33,164 nucleotides of DNA, taken from contig JAHDGD010000009.1 of the NCBI GenBank assembly GCA_020627825.1, positions 16,448 through 49,611 on the forward strand. Direction: 5' to 3'. Positions 14,765-24,264 of the stretch are shown here, piece after piece (the first letter of the stretch is position 1; the number at the start of each line of letters is the position of its first letter). Made by a program: the position numbers and the translations under genes. The DNA is from Saprospiraceae bacterium. GTDB taxonomy: Bacteria; Bacteroidota; Bacteroidia; Chitinophagales; Saprospiraceae. The notes beneath the pieces were generated by a model. It was given only the letters and a program-made list of their open reading frames with translations, did no database searches and was not told where the DNA came from.

Positions 14765-15532
14765 TTATTTCTTCAAAAACGCACCTATAGCTTTTTTAGA
14801 AAATTCAGATAGAACCAACTTTCCGCTCTGTTCAGCTCTTTTTTCAAGTAACGTACCCCAGTGATCTGTTCCTTCCCAAAATACAGTCTTAAGTTGATTC
14901 AAAGCTTGAGGATTCATCGTTAATAACTCTCTTGTAAAAATGTCTATGTAATCATCCATCGCTTCAGTACTTTCAAAAACTCGATGATATAAATTATGCT
15001 GTGCGCCCCACTCAGCCGATTGCCATTGATTCGGAGTGATCGATAAGTGAGCAAATTGTGAAACACCAACTTTTCTAGTAACTGCAGGACCAATTACAAA
15101 AGGGCCTATTCCTACAGCCAGTTCACTTAGTCTAAATGAAGCATACTTTGTTGCCAAACAATAATCTACAGCACTAGCGATTCCTACACCTCCACCTACT
15201 GCTTTTCCTTGCACTCTGCCAATAACAACTTTTCCACACGTTCTTATGGCATTGATGACATTGGCAAAACCCATAAAAAAATTCTTTCCTGTATCCTCAT
15301 TGTCAATAGAAATTAATTCATCGAAACTAGCTCCTGCGCAAAACGTTCGAGCTCCTCCACTTTTTAGTAAAATAAGTTTCACCTCATCAGTTGCGCCAGC
15401 CTTCAGAATGGCGTCTCTGAGTTGAGCTAATATATCTCCAGGCAGGGAATTGTGTGAGGGATGATAAAATGTTATACGTTGAAGTCCATTATCAAATTCT
15501 GATTGGACATATGCTGGTTCTTTCTCACTCAT
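14765..15532 (-). CDS. Enoyl-CoA hydratase/isomerase family protein, single-glutamate type
   Basis: A 255-residue crotonase-fold protein. The CoA and oxyanion region is visible (FCAGASFDEL, 64-72, and GKAVGGGVGIASAVD, 109-123), as is the second catalytic region FRLSELAVGIGP (133-144). In classical enoyl-CoA hydratase two glutamates activate water (Glu144 and Glu164 in the rat enzyme). Here the first is Gly117 and the second is kept as Glu137, exactly 20 residues on. A single glutamate is typical of enoyl-CoA isomerases, so isomerisation is more likely than hydration. It lies 24 bp downstream of nadK and is probably the last gene of a carB-nadK transcript. Confidence 0.85.
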   Translation of the reverse strand: MSEKEPAYVQSEFDNGLQRITFYHPSHNSLPGDILAQLRDAILKAGATDEVKLILLKSGGARTFCAGASFDELISIDNEDTGKNFFMGFANVINAIRTCGKVVIGRVQGKAVGGGVGIASAVDYCLATKYASFRLSELAVGIGPFVIGPAVTRKVGVSQFAHLSITPNQWQSAEWGAQHNLYHRVFESTEAMDDYIDIFTRELLTMNPQALNQLKTVFWEGTDHWGTLLEKRAEQSGKLVLSEFSKKAIGAFLKK

Positions 15533-15556
15533 AAATTATATTTTTCTTACCATTGT

Positions 15557-16438
15557 TCAATTTCTTGAATCTAGTCCCCAGTTCAGTTTTTTACGAATAG
15601 TCTGAATGAAACTAATGTCATCAAGTAATACAATATTGGCTACAAAGTCACATTTGGTTACAATAAGCTCTTCTTCTGCTGTAATGATTTCACTTCGAGA
15701 ATCTAGTGTACACATATAGTTTTTACTTCGGCCTTCGATCTTAAAGGAAATTTTATTATCATCAGATATGACGAGTGGACGCACATTTAGATTATGTGGA
15801 GCAACAGGTGTAATTACAAAGTTTGATGATTCAGGAAAAACAATAGGGCCACCACAACTTAATGAATATCCTGTCGATCCTGAAGGAGTGCTAACAACCA
15901 AGCCATCTGCCCAATAACTATTAATGAATTCATCATTTACATAAGTATGTACAATCATCATGGAAGAAGTATCCCGTTTATGCAAGGTGAAATCATTTAA
16001 AGCAAATGACTTTTGTGGAAATAGATCTGACGAACTTTTTAAACTCAACATCGTTCGAGCCTCTGTTCTATATTCCTTTTGAATAAGTTTTTGGATCGCT
16101 TCTTTTATCCTAGTTTTCTCGATTGTAGCCATAAAACCTAGACGCCCAAGATTAATTCCACAGATTGGTATTTCAGAACCTTTCACTAAAGTGATTGCAT
16201 GCAAGATTGTTCCATCACCCCCTAAACTAAAGACAAAATCGAAATCCCCTTTTTTTGGGCTTGACCCAAAACCAACAGTAGGATAGTCTTTGTACTTAGG
16301 AAATATTGTACTTACCTCTTGATGATAGGTATCGTAAAAACTTATCGAGATACCAAGTTTATCAAGTTCTTGAAGGAGTTCCAATACATAAGGTTGATCT
16401 TCTTCTTTTAAAACACGGGAATAGATCAATACCTTCAT
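15557..16438 (-). CDS. nadK: NAD kinase
   Basis: A 293-residue cytosolic enzyme that phosphorylates NAD to NADP using ATP or polyphosphate. The diagnostic GGDGTIL motif is at 73-79 with its catalytic Asp75. NLGRLGFMA follows at about 116-124, and the second domain has the STPSGSTGYSLSCGGPI nucleotide-binding signature (about 184-200). The length is as usual. It begins 47 bp downstream of carB and is followed by the hydratase/isomerase gene, all leftward. Confidence 0.97.
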   Translation of the reverse strand: MKVLIYSRVLKEEDQPYVLELLQELDKLGISISFYDTYHQEVSTIFPKYKDYPTVGFGSSPKKGDFDFVFSLGGDGTILHAITLVKGSEIPICGINLGRLGFMATIEKTRIKEAIQKLIQKEYRTEARTMLSLKSSSDLFPQKSFALNDFTLHKRDTSSMMIVHTYVNDEFINSYWADGLVVSTPSGSTGYSLSCGGPIVFPESSNFVITPVAPHNLNVRPLVISDDNKISFKIEGRSKNYMCTLDSRSEIITAEEELIVTKCDFVANIVLLDDISFIQTIRKKLNWGLDSRN

Positions 16439-16485
16439 AAACTACTTTTTCCTCTAATATAATAATACACTTTATTTTTAAGTGC

Positions 16486-19302
16486 TTATCGAGTAAGATA
16501 CATAGATCGCTCTTTATCTAGTTGTCTGAAATATGGATCATTCAAGTCATCAATAAATCGAATCATTTCTCCGGTCGATTTCATTTCTGGTCCTAGTTGT
16601 TTGTCAACATTTGGAAATTTATTGAAAGAGAAAACAGGGACTTTAATTGCATAACCATCCATCTGAGGATTCACATTAAACTCTTTTAATTTCTTAGACC
16701 CTAGCATGACATGTGTTGCTATATTCAAGAAAGGAGTTTTATATGCTTTCGCAATAAATGGAGTTGTTCTCGAAGCTCTTGGGTTCGCTTCAATTACATA
16801 CACCTTATCATCTTTTATTGCAAACTGAATATTAATCAGACCTTGAATCTTAAGAGCTTTTGCTAATTTCAGCGTATAAGCTTTCATTGTTTCAACAGCC
16901 TCCTCGCTCAATGAATAAGTAGGTAACATAGCAGAACTATCTCCAGAATGAATTCCTGCAGGCTCTATATGTTCCATAATACCCATGATCATCAATTCTT
17001 CTCCATCAAATATAGCGTCAATCTCAGCTTCCTTCGCACGATCAAGGAATTGATCAATTAATACTTTATTATCAGGCATGTGCTTGTAGATAGATAACGT
17101 TTGCTTCTCTAGCTCTTCATCATTTATTACAATTCGCATACCTTGTCCTCCCAGTACATATGAAGGTCGGACTAAAACCGGGTATGTTACTTTATTAGCA
17201 ATGGCCAATGCTTCATCTACATCATCTGCTACCCCGTATTTTGGATATGGGATATCTAGGTCTTTAAGTAAATCAGAGAATCGTCCTCTATCTTCTGCTA
17301 AATCCAAGCTTTGATAAGATGACCCTATAATTTTTATACCTTCTTTATGAAATTTCTCTGCTAGCTTCAAGGCTGTTTGGCCTCCTAGTTGAACAATGAC
17401 ACCTTCTGGTTTTTCGAGATCAATAATTTCCTTGATATGCTCCCAAAAAACAGGTTCGAAATATAATTTATCGGCAACATCAAAATCTGTTGATACCGTT
17501 TCAGGATTACAATTGATCATAATAGCTTCATACCCTGCTTCTTTAATAGCAAGTAAACCATGTACACAACAATAATCAAATTCTATTCCCTGTCCTATCC
17601 TATTTGGGCCTGAACCCAAAACAATAATTTTCTTTCTATCTGATGGAATAGACTCGTTTTCTTTGTCGAATGTAGAATAGAAATATGGTGTCTTTGCTTC
17701 AAACTCAGCTGCACAAGTATCCACCATTTTATATGTTCTACGTATTCCTCTTTCATAACGTGCTTTACGAACTTGATCTTCTTCTATTCGCATCACCCAG
17801 GCAATCTGAGCATCAGAATAACCTACTTCTTTTAGTTCTCTGAAAAACTCAGTAGGAATATCTTCAGGAACATTGTATTTCGTAAGCTGGTCCTCATAAG
17901 TAACTAGTCGCTTAATTTGACGTAAAAACCAAGGATCAATTTTGGTTAATTTATGAACTGTTTTAGTAGGAACTCCTAGACGCAATGCATCTTTGATACG
18001 GAAAACACGATCATCACCAACTTTTTCAAGTCGCTCAAGAATATCTTGTGTTCGAATCCACTCTTTTTTATCAGCACCGAGTCCCGTTCTATTATTTTCT
18101 AAAGATTGACATGCTTTTTGAAGCGCTTCAAGGAAATTTCGACCGATGGCCATAACTTCTCCCACAGACTTCATCTGCAGTCCTAGGGTATTATCAGAAC
18201 CATGGAATTTATCGAAATTCCATCTTGGCATTTTAACAATCACATAGTCAAGTGCTGGTTCGAAGTATGCTGAGGTTGTTTTAGTAATTTGATTTTTTAG
18301 TTCATCAAGTGTATAGCCAATAGCTAATTTCGCTGCAATTTTTGCTATTGGATAACCTGTAGCTTTACTAGCTAGAGCGGAAGATCTTGAAACCCTAGGG
18401 TTGATTTCAATAGGAATGATGTCTTCATTCTCAGGGTTTATCGCAAATTGAACATTACAACCTCCAGCGAAATTACCAAGAGACCGCATCATTAAGATGG
18501 CATCATCTCGCATTTGCTGGAATGCGGTGTCGCTAAGAGTCATTGCAGGTGCAACCGTAATAGAGTCACCAGTATGAATCCCCATAGGGTCAAAATTCTC
18601 TACTGTACATATGATTACGACGTTATCATTCGCATCTCTTAATAACTCTAGCTCGAACTCTTTCCAACCGAAAATTGCCTTTTCAATCAACACTTCGTGT
18701 GTAGGAGAAGCGTCAAGACCTCTTCTTAAAGCGGTAGGAAATTCCTCAGAAGTCATTACGAAACCACCTCCAGTACCACCCAGTGTGTAGGATGGACGAA
18801 TAACCAAAGGGAATCCTATTTTCTGCGCCGCTTCCATTCCTTCTAGAAAACTATTTGCAATAAAAGAAGGAGCAACTTGCATTCCTAGTTTTAGAACATG
18901 TTGCTTGAATTCTTCACGATTTTCTGTCAACTCAATTGCATCTAGATCAACACCGATTAATTTCGTATCGTATTTTTCCCACAATCCTCTTTTCCCAGCA
19001 TCGATCGCTAAATTAAGAGCTGTTTGACCACCCATTGTAGGTAGAACAGCATCGATTTTCTCATTTTGGAGAATGTGTTCCAGGCTTTCGACTGTCAGAG
19101 GAAGCAAATAAATATTATCTGCTGTTACCTCATCGGTCATTATGGTTGCTGGATTGGAATTAATGAGTGTTACTTCAATACCTTCTTCTCGAAGGGATCT
19201 AGAGGCTTGAGAACCGGAATAATCAAACTCACAAGCTTGGCCTATAATGATAGGACCGCTCCCTATTATCAGAACGGATTTGATGGAATTATCCTTTGGC
19301 AT
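16486..19302 (-). CDS. carB: Carbamoyl-phosphate synthase large subunit lacking the MGS domain
   Basis: A 938-residue large subunit that makes carbamoyl phosphate from bicarbonate, ammonia (delivered by CarA) and two ATP, for pyrimidines and arginine. Two homologous halves are clear. The first pre-ATP-grasp starts [21 protein letters not shown] (read in part, about 10-30) with ATP-grasp motif [12 protein letters not shown] near 165; the second starts [16 protein letters not shown] near 562 with [10 protein letters not shown] near 708. After the usual [20 protein letters not shown] the protein ends within about 26 residues. The roughly 130-residue C-terminal MGS-like allosteric domain of the E. 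coli enzyme (1073 residues) is missing. The clean end is not a frameshift; CarB of this length is usual in many Bacteroidota. carA is not in the window. Confidence 0.96.
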   Translation of the reverse strand: MPKDNSIKSVLIIGSGPIIIGQACEFDYSGSQASRSLREEGIEVTLINSNPATIMTDEVTADNIYLLPLTVESLEHILQNEKIDAVLPTMGGQTALNLAIDAGKRGLWEKYDTKLIGVDLDAIELTENREEFKQHVLKLGMQVAPSFIANSFLEGMEAAQKIGFPLVIRPSYTLGGTGGGFVMTSEEFPTALRRGLDASPTHEVLIEKAIFGWKEFELELLRDANDNVVIICTVENFDPMGIHTGDSITVAPAMTLSDTAFQQMRDDAILMMRSLGNFAGGCNVQFAINPENEDIIPIEINPRVSRSSALASKATGYPIAKIAAKLAIGYTLDELKNQITKTTSAYFEPALDYVIVKMPRWNFDKFHGSDNTLGLQMKSVGEVMAIGRNFLEALQKACQSLENNRTGLGADKKEWIRTQDILERLEKVGDDRVFRIKDALRLGVPTKTVHKLTKIDPWFLRQIKRLVTYEDQLTKYNVPEDIPTEFFRELKEVGYSDAQIAWVMRIEEDQVRKARYERGIRRTYKMVDTCAAEFEAKTPYFYSTFDKENESIPSDRKKIIVLGSGPNRIGQGIEFDYCCVHGLLAIKEAGYEAIMINCNPETVSTDFDVADKLYFEPVFWEHIKEIIDLEKPEGVIVQLGGQTALKLAEKFHKEGIKIIGSSYQSLDLAEDRGRFSDLLKDLDIPYPKYGVADDVDEALAIANKVTYPVLVRPSYVLGGQGMRIVINDEELEKQTLSIYKHMPDNKVLIDQFLDRAKEAEIDAIFDGEELMIMGIMEHIEPAGIHSGDSSAMLPTYSLSEEAVETMKAYTLKLAKALKIQGLINIQFAIKDDKVYVIEANPRASRTTPFIAKAYKTPFLNIATHVMLGSKKLKEFNVNPQMDGYAIKVPVFSFNKFPNVDKQLGPEMKSTGEMIRFIDDLNDPYFRQLDKERSMYLTR

Positions 19303-19325
19303 GGAAAGCTGATTTTATTTTGCCG

Positions 19326-19354
19326 CAAATATAATCTGATATACTATTTTTCAA
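19326..19354 (-). promoter_or_regulatory. Promoter of carB, TTG-N18-TATATTTG
   Basis: On the minus strand TTG (19354-19352) is followed after 18 bases by TATATTTG (19333-19326), an exact fit to the Bacteroidota -33/-7 pattern. The start point would be near 19320, giving a leader of about 18 nt before the carB ATG at 19302. This is the best promoter match in the window. Confidence 0.65.
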
Positions 19355-19404
19355 AATGTCAAAGCATAATATATTATACTTGTATTAATATTATAAAATA
19401 AAAT

Positions 19405-20370
19405 ATGTCGAAAATTGTTCTCATAACCGATGATGTTCATCCGCATCTTATTGATGGATTGCGAAAAATAGGCTATGCTATCATCAATAAACCCTCACTT
19501 CCATATGCTGATGTTTCGCAGTATATTCCTGAAATTGATGGAATTATTATCAATAGTAAGGTGATTATGACAGATGAATTGATGGGGCTTTCGCCCAAAG
19601 GAGATGATGGAAAACACAGATTAGAATTTATAGGGAGACTGGGAAGTGGACTGGATATCATTGATCTTCCAGCAGCAAAAGCTAGGGACATACGCATATT
19701 TAGTGCTCCAGGTGGGAATAAAAATGCTGTAGCGGAACATGCCCTTGGCATGTTGTTGTCTTTGGCCAATCAGTTATGCTGGGCTGATCGTGATGTGCGG
19801 AATAAAGCATGGGATCGAGAAGCTCGAAGAGGGTTTGAGTTAATTAATAAGAAGATAGGGATAATTGGATTTGGAAATAATGGTAGGGCTTTCGCCCAAA
19901 AATTACAGGGACTAGGTGTACGCGTTCTGGCTTATGATAAATACAAAGTACATTATGCTGAAGATATGGATTGGGTTGAGGAATGTGATGCACCTGAAGA
20001 CATTCAAAAACAAGCGGATGTGATTAGCCTTCATGTACCTCTAGACGACAAAACATATCATTTAATCGACAAAGGTTATATTGAAAAATGTAAAAATGGA
20101 TTCATCTTAATAAATACTGCAAGAGGAAAATGTGTCGATACAAAAGCGGTTCTCAAAGGGCTAAAAGAAGGAAAAATCAAAGGGGCATGTTTAGATGTTT
20201 TCGAGAATGAAAAGCCACATACTTTTACTGAATCAGAATCAACTATGTATGATGAATTGTATAATTTAAATCAAGTTGTTCTTAGCCCTCATGTAGCAGG
20301 ATGGACACATGAATCGAAGTATTTAATTGCAGATATTTTATTGTCTCAAATAGCGAAGTTTAACAAATAA
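19405..20370 (+). CDS. D-isomer-specific 2-hydroxyacid dehydrogenase (SerA-like)
   Basis: A 321-residue NAD-dependent dehydrogenase. The NAD-binding fold has GFGNNG at 155-160 with the acidic residue Asp178 (LAYDKY) expected for NAD over NADP. The catalytic triad of the family is complete: Arg240 (NTARGKCVD), Glu269 (FENEKP) and His296 (LSPHVAGW). The substrate is undecided; relatives include 3-phosphoglycerate dehydrogenase, D-lactate dehydrogenase and glyoxylate or hydroxypyruvate reductases. It lacks the C-terminal ACT domain of long SerA forms. It is divergent from carB over a 102-bp AT-rich gap. Two exact copies of the 15-base word GGGCTTTCGCCCAAA lie inside it in two different reading frames. 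Confidence 0.93.
   Translation: MSKIVLITDDVHPHLIDGLRKIGYAIINKPSLPYADVSQYIPEIDGIIINSKVIMTDELMGLSPKGDDGKHRLEFIGRLGSGLDIIDLPAAKARDIRIFSAPGGNKNAVAEHALGMLLSLANQLCWADRDVRNKAWDREARRGFELINKKIGIIGFGNNGRAFAQKLQGLGVRVLAYDKYKVHYAEDMDWVEECDAPEDIQKQADVISLHVPLDDKTYHLIDKGYIEKCKNGFILINTARGKCVDTKAVLKGLKEGKIKGACLDVFENEKPHTFTESESTMYDELYNLNQVVLSPHVAGWTHESKYLIADILLSQIAKFNK
19585..19599 (+). repeat. Stem-loop word GGGCTTTCGCCCAAA (copy 2)
   Basis: An exact copy inside the 2-hydroxyacid dehydrogenase gene, read in frame as GLSPK (residues 61-65). The GGGC and GCCC arms pair around a TTTC loop. See copies 1944-1958 and 19886-19900. Confidence 0.7.
19886..19900 (+). repeat. Stem-loop word GGGCTTTCGCCCAAA (copy 3)
   Basis: An exact copy 301 bp downstream of copy 2 in the same gene, but in another frame (codons read RAFAQK). 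Because the encoded residues differ, shared protein sequence does not explain the repeat. Confidence 0.7.
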
Positions 20371-20393
20371 TTAGGATATTCACTAACCATTAG

Positions 20394-20405
20394 TATATTT
20401 GTCGA
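20394..20405 (+). promoter_or_regulatory. Candidate -7 element upstream of the TonB-dependent receptor gene
   Basis: TATATTTG matches TAnnTTTG and is followed by TCGA, the same 12 bases as at 11-22. No good TTG lies 17-23 bp upstream, so the promoter call is weak. If used, the leader of the receptor message is about 165 nt. The 200-bp gap 20371-20570 also holds a small AATTC/GAATT hairpin near 20500 but nothing else clear. Confidence 0.3.
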
Positions 20406-20570
20406 GTTAAAGACTAGATGCCTATACTGGTTTCTAGAATTGATAGGATTTATTTAGAATTGCATTCTATTGGGCAACGTACGATGATATTTCATTAATA
20501 ATTCTCACGAATTAGACTCTAACTATTAGTCAGCCTCATAGACATTTGCTTATTACATTAAATAGTTTTT

Positions 20571-23500
20571 ATGACTAAGAAACTTACACTTTTATTTTTT
20601 CTTCTGTGTATTTTCTCTGCCTCTGCAATCGCTCAAACTGTTCTTCAAGGACAAGTTGCGGATGAGGATGGTGGAGTAATAGGAGCGAACGTGTTTTTAT
20701 TTAAAAACGATGTTCAAGTAAAGGCAGTGCCTACTGACTTTGATGGAAATTACATTTTTACGAATATCGATCCAGGTACTTATGACATTGAGGTAAAATC
20801 TCTCGGTTTATCGACTCAGCGTATCACTGGAGTTGTTGTTTCTGAAAACAGTACAACTAAAGTAAACATCGACATGGTTGCTGAGGGAACCGTTTTAGAT
20901 GACATTGTCATCAAAGCGTATGAAGTTCCGCTTATCAGCTTTGACCAGACTTCATCTGTGAAAACAGTAACAGCTGAAGCTATTGCCAATTCACCTTTGA
21001 AATCTGTCCAAGGGCTAGCTGCAACTTCAGCTGGACTTTCTTCAGATGCAGATGGGAATATTTCGGTTCGGGGTATGCGTGCCAATGCTACGAACTATTA
21101 TGTTGATGGTATTCGTGTGACAGATGTTGGACTATTGCCAGCGGCAGAAATTGAACAATTACAGGTCATAACAGGTGGTTTAGCAGCGCGATATGGTGAT
21201 GTTACGGGTGGGGTTATCTCCCTTACATCAAAAGGTCCAAGCGAGAAGTTCTCAGGTGGATTTGAAGCGGAAACATCTCAATTTCTGGACCCTTATGGGT
21301 TTAATTTCTTAAACGGGAATATCAGTGGTCCTATATATAAGAAAAACGGAAAATCAATTATTGGATTCCGTTTGAATGCACAATATGTTAGTCAATTAGA
21401 TGATAGACCTTCTGCGGTTGGTGTATACAGAATGCCTGAAGAAATCATTAGAGATTTGGAAGAAACACCAAATTTCGAAATCGATGGGGTTTCTTTTCCT
21501 AGAGCAGAGTTATTAAATGAACAAGACCTTCCATCTCCTCTTAAAACTCGACCTAATGAAGATCGATATGATCTTGACATAACAGGTAAAATTGATGTAA
21601 GATTTAGTGAGAATATTGATGTATCAGTTTCTGGTATTTATGGAATTGATCGTAATCGATTTACTCCAGGTGGAGGATTCGGGTTACTAAATTGGACGCG
21701 AAATCCCTATGAGTATGGGAATAACTATAGATTAAATGCGAGATGGAGACATAAAATTGGAAAACAAGGTTTACCTGAAGAAAAAGTAGAAGGTAAATCT
21801 CCTACATTGATTCGTAATGCATCTTATATCTTGCAATTTGGAGTAGAAAATGTATTCCGTTATAGAGAAGATGTAATTCATGAAGATAATTTCTTCGATT
21901 ATGGATTATATGGTACTCAAGAAGTTACTTCGAATCCAGTTGCAGGATTCGTAAATGGTGAAGAATGGAATGGACCAGGAATGATAGAAACACCATTTGG
22001 TTTTGTTGATCACAATTCATTTTCACAAAACTTTTCGGCTTTTTCGCCAACAATAAATGAGAATGGAGACGCAAGTCCTAATCCAGTATTATCTCAATAC
22101 CAAGAGATCAATGGTCAACTTGTTGGAACTGCAGTGGATGTGTGGGGAAATCGATTTTTCGACAATGTGGGAAGGGTGTATAACAATTACAGAAAATTTG
22201 ACAATACAAGGTATACAGTAAATTTTGATGCACAACTTGACATCTTACCAAGTGGATCTATAGACAATAGACACAATATTCAATTTGGTGGTACATATGA
22301 GCTAAGATCTAATAGAAGATGGGAAATAAGTCCTAGAGAATTATGGACAATGGCAAGAGATGCAGCTAATTCACATTTTATTGCTGGAGTTGACACAAAT
22401 ACAGTTACAGGTACTATATTCAATGGTCAACCACCTTTTGACAATTTTGAATTTCAAGAATATGGTAGATTGATCGAAATTGATGAAGATAAATTATTCT
22501 ATCAATCAATAAGAGAACAACTTGGTTTAAGCCTAAATGACTTTGTGAATATAGATGGAACTGATGTTATTGCAAATGGTCTATCTCTTGATATGTTTAG
22601 TGCGAGCGAATTAATTAACTGGAGACAATTGGGATTAGATTACTATGGGTACAATTACAAAGGAGAAGTGTCCAATGGTGGTTCATTCAATGATTTCTTT
22701 ACTGCAGTTGATGAAAATGGAAGAAGAACATTTGAAGTTGCTCCACTTACACCAGTATACATTGCAGGTTATATTCAAGATAAATTCTCGTATGAAGATA
22801 TTATTTTAAGAGTAGGAATTAGAGCAGATTACTTTGATGCAAATACACGTGTTGTTGAAGATCCATATTCTTTATATGCAATTGAAACAGCAGAAGAATT
22901 TGCTGACAGAAGAGACGTAAGTTTCCCTACATCAGTTGATCCCAATGCAAAAGTTTATTTAACGGGAACAGATAAAGAAAACGATGCAGTAAAGGCCTAT
23001 AGATTAGGCGATGATTGGTTCTTGCCAGATGGAACAGCAACTGACGCTCAGCTGATTTTTGGAAGTGAGCCAGTTACTCCTTCGTTCCGTTTTTCAGAGG
23101 AAGAAAATAATATTCAAAGTAGAACATTTAACCCTGATCAGAGCTTTGTTGATTATGATCCAGCGTTTAATGTTACACCGAGAATCTCTTTATCATTCCC
23201 TATTTCTGAGGAAGCAGGATTCTTTGCTCACTATGATCAATTAATTCAAAGACCTTCTTCAAATACAGCATTTACAGCATTGGATTATTTCTTCTTTGAA
23301 GATATCGCTCGATTAAATCCTAATGGGGCTCCTGCAAATAATCCAAACTTGAGACCTGAGACAACAATTGATTATGAGGTTGGATTCCAACAAAAATTGA
23401 CAAATTCTTCATCTCTTAAATTGAATGCTTACTATAGAGAGAATAGAAATTTAATACAAACTAGATTTATCTTAAATGTTCCTGTTGTTACGGATTACTT

Positions 23501-24233
23501 GACATTTGATAATATTGATTTTGGTACAGTAAAAGGTTTTACTGCAACATATGATTTAAGAAGAACTGGAAACATTTCAATAAATGGTAGTTATACGTTA
23601 CAATATGCAGAAGGTACAGGATCTAATTCAAATTCAGGCTTATCATCTCGAAATGGTGAAGTAAGAGTTCTTGTTCCTCTTTCATTTGATGAAAGACACC
23701 GAATAGTGGCAAATATTGATTACCGATATGCTTCAGGTAAAGCTTATAACGGACCACGAATCTCAGGTATGAACATCCTTGCAAATACTGGATTAAATTT
23801 TCAAGTATCTGCGATCTCTGGAAGACCATACACTAGAGCAAGTACCATCAACACTCCTTTCAACTCTTCAGGATTTACTGGAGACATCAATGGAGCTAGA
23901 TTACCTTGGAATTATAACATAGATATGCGTTTGGATAGAAACTTCAATATTAAACTAAACGAAAACAGTGATAGAGGACTTAACTTCAACGTGTATTTAA
24001 GAGTTAGTAACTTATTGAATACTAGAAATGTAGTTAGTGTTTACAGAGTTACAGGATCACCAGATAATGATGGTTATCTAGCTACTCAATTTGGTCAAGA
24101 TGCTATTAATGCTGTAGAAACATCAGGTAAAGATGTTCAGAGTTTCTTAGCAGCTTATGAGTGGGCTTTATTAAATCCAGGTTTTTATTCTCTTCCAAGA
24201 AGAATAAGAGTAGGAGGAATTGTTAATTTTTAA
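20571..24233 (+). CDS. TonB-dependent receptor with N-terminal carboxypeptidase-regulatory-like domain
   Basis: A 1220-residue outer-membrane receptor. The signal peptide ends after SAIAQ near residue 22. Residues about 23-110 form a carboxypeptidase-regulatory-like (CarboxypepD_reg) beta domain (LQGQVADEDGGVIGANVFLF). The plug domain follows (about 125-235), with VRGMRANATNYYVDGIRV and the closing ITGGLAARYGDVTGGVISLTSKG (read in parts). The rest is the beta-barrel, ending RRIRVGGIVNF with the terminal Phe typical of Bam clients. The substrate is unknown and no SusD-like lipoprotein is beside it. Instead a 1344-residue T9SS-type protein and a PorV/PorQ-like protein follow at short distances (31 and 26 bp), so the three are probably one operon ending at the terminator at 29418. 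Confidence 0.93.
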   Translation: MTKKLTLLFFLLCIFSASAIAQTVLQGQVADEDGGVIGANVFLFKNDVQVKAVPTDFDGNYIFTNIDPGTYDIEVKSLGLSTQRITGVVVSENSTTKVNIDMVAEGTVLDDIVIKAYEVPLISFDQTSSVKTVTAEAIANSPLKSVQGLAATSAGLSSDADGNISVRGMRANATNYYVDGIRVTDVGLLPAAEIEQLQVITGGLAARYGDVTGGVISLTSKGPSEKFSGGFEAETSQFLDPYGFNFLNGNISGPIYKKNGKSIIGFRLNAQYVSQLDDRPSAVGVYRMPEEIIRDLEETPNFEIDGVSFPRAELLNEQDLPSPLKTRPNEDRYDLDITGKIDVRFSENIDVSVSGIYGIDRNRFTPGGGFGLLNWTRNPYEYGNNYRLNARWRHKIGKQGLPEEKVEGKSPTLIRNASYILQFGVENVFRYREDVIHEDNFFDYGLYGTQEVTSNPVAGFVNGEEWNGPGMIETPFGFVDHNSFSQNFSAFSPTINENGDASPNPVLSQYQEINGQLVGTAVDVWGNRFFDNVGRVYNNYRKFDNTRYTVNFDAQLDILPSGSIDNRHNIQFGGTYELRSNRRWEISPRELWTMARDAANSHFIAGVDTNTVTGTIFNGQPPFDNFEFQEYGRLIEIDEDKLFYQSIREQLGLSLNDFVNIDGTDVIANGLSLDMFSASELINWRQLGLDYYGYNYKGEVSNGGSFNDFFTAVDENGRRTFEVAPLTPVYIAGYIQDKFSYEDIILRVGIRADYFDANTRVVEDPYSLYAIETAEEFADRRDVSFPTSVDPNAKVYLTGTDKENDAVKAYRLGDDWFLPDGTATDAQLIFGSEPVTPSFRFSEEENNIQSRTFNPDQSFVDYDPAFNVTPRISLSFPISEEAGFFAHYDQLIQRPSSNTAFTALDYFFFEDIARLNPNGAPANNPNLRPETTIDYEVGFQQKLTNSSSLKLNAYYRENRNLIQTRFILNVPVVTDYLTFDNIDFGTVKGFTATYDLRRTGNISINGSYTLQYAEGTGSNSNSGLSSRNGEVRVLVPLSFDERHRIVANIDYRYASGKAYNGPRISGMNILANTGLNFQVSAISGRPYTRASTINTPFNSSGFTGDINGARLPWNYNIDMRLDRNFNIKLNENSDRGLNFNVYLRVSNLLNTRNVVSVYRVTGSPDNDGYLATQFGQDAINAVETSGKDVQSFLAAYEWALLNPGFYSLPRRIRVGGIVNF

Positions 24234-24264
24234 TTGAATAGAATTAGATAAAATATAAATTATA

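Noticed and set aside
16486-16540. Frameshift or truncation at the end of carB
   Set aside because: The stop is clean, the 47-bp gap to nadK cannot hold the missing domain, and short CarB is usual in this phylum.
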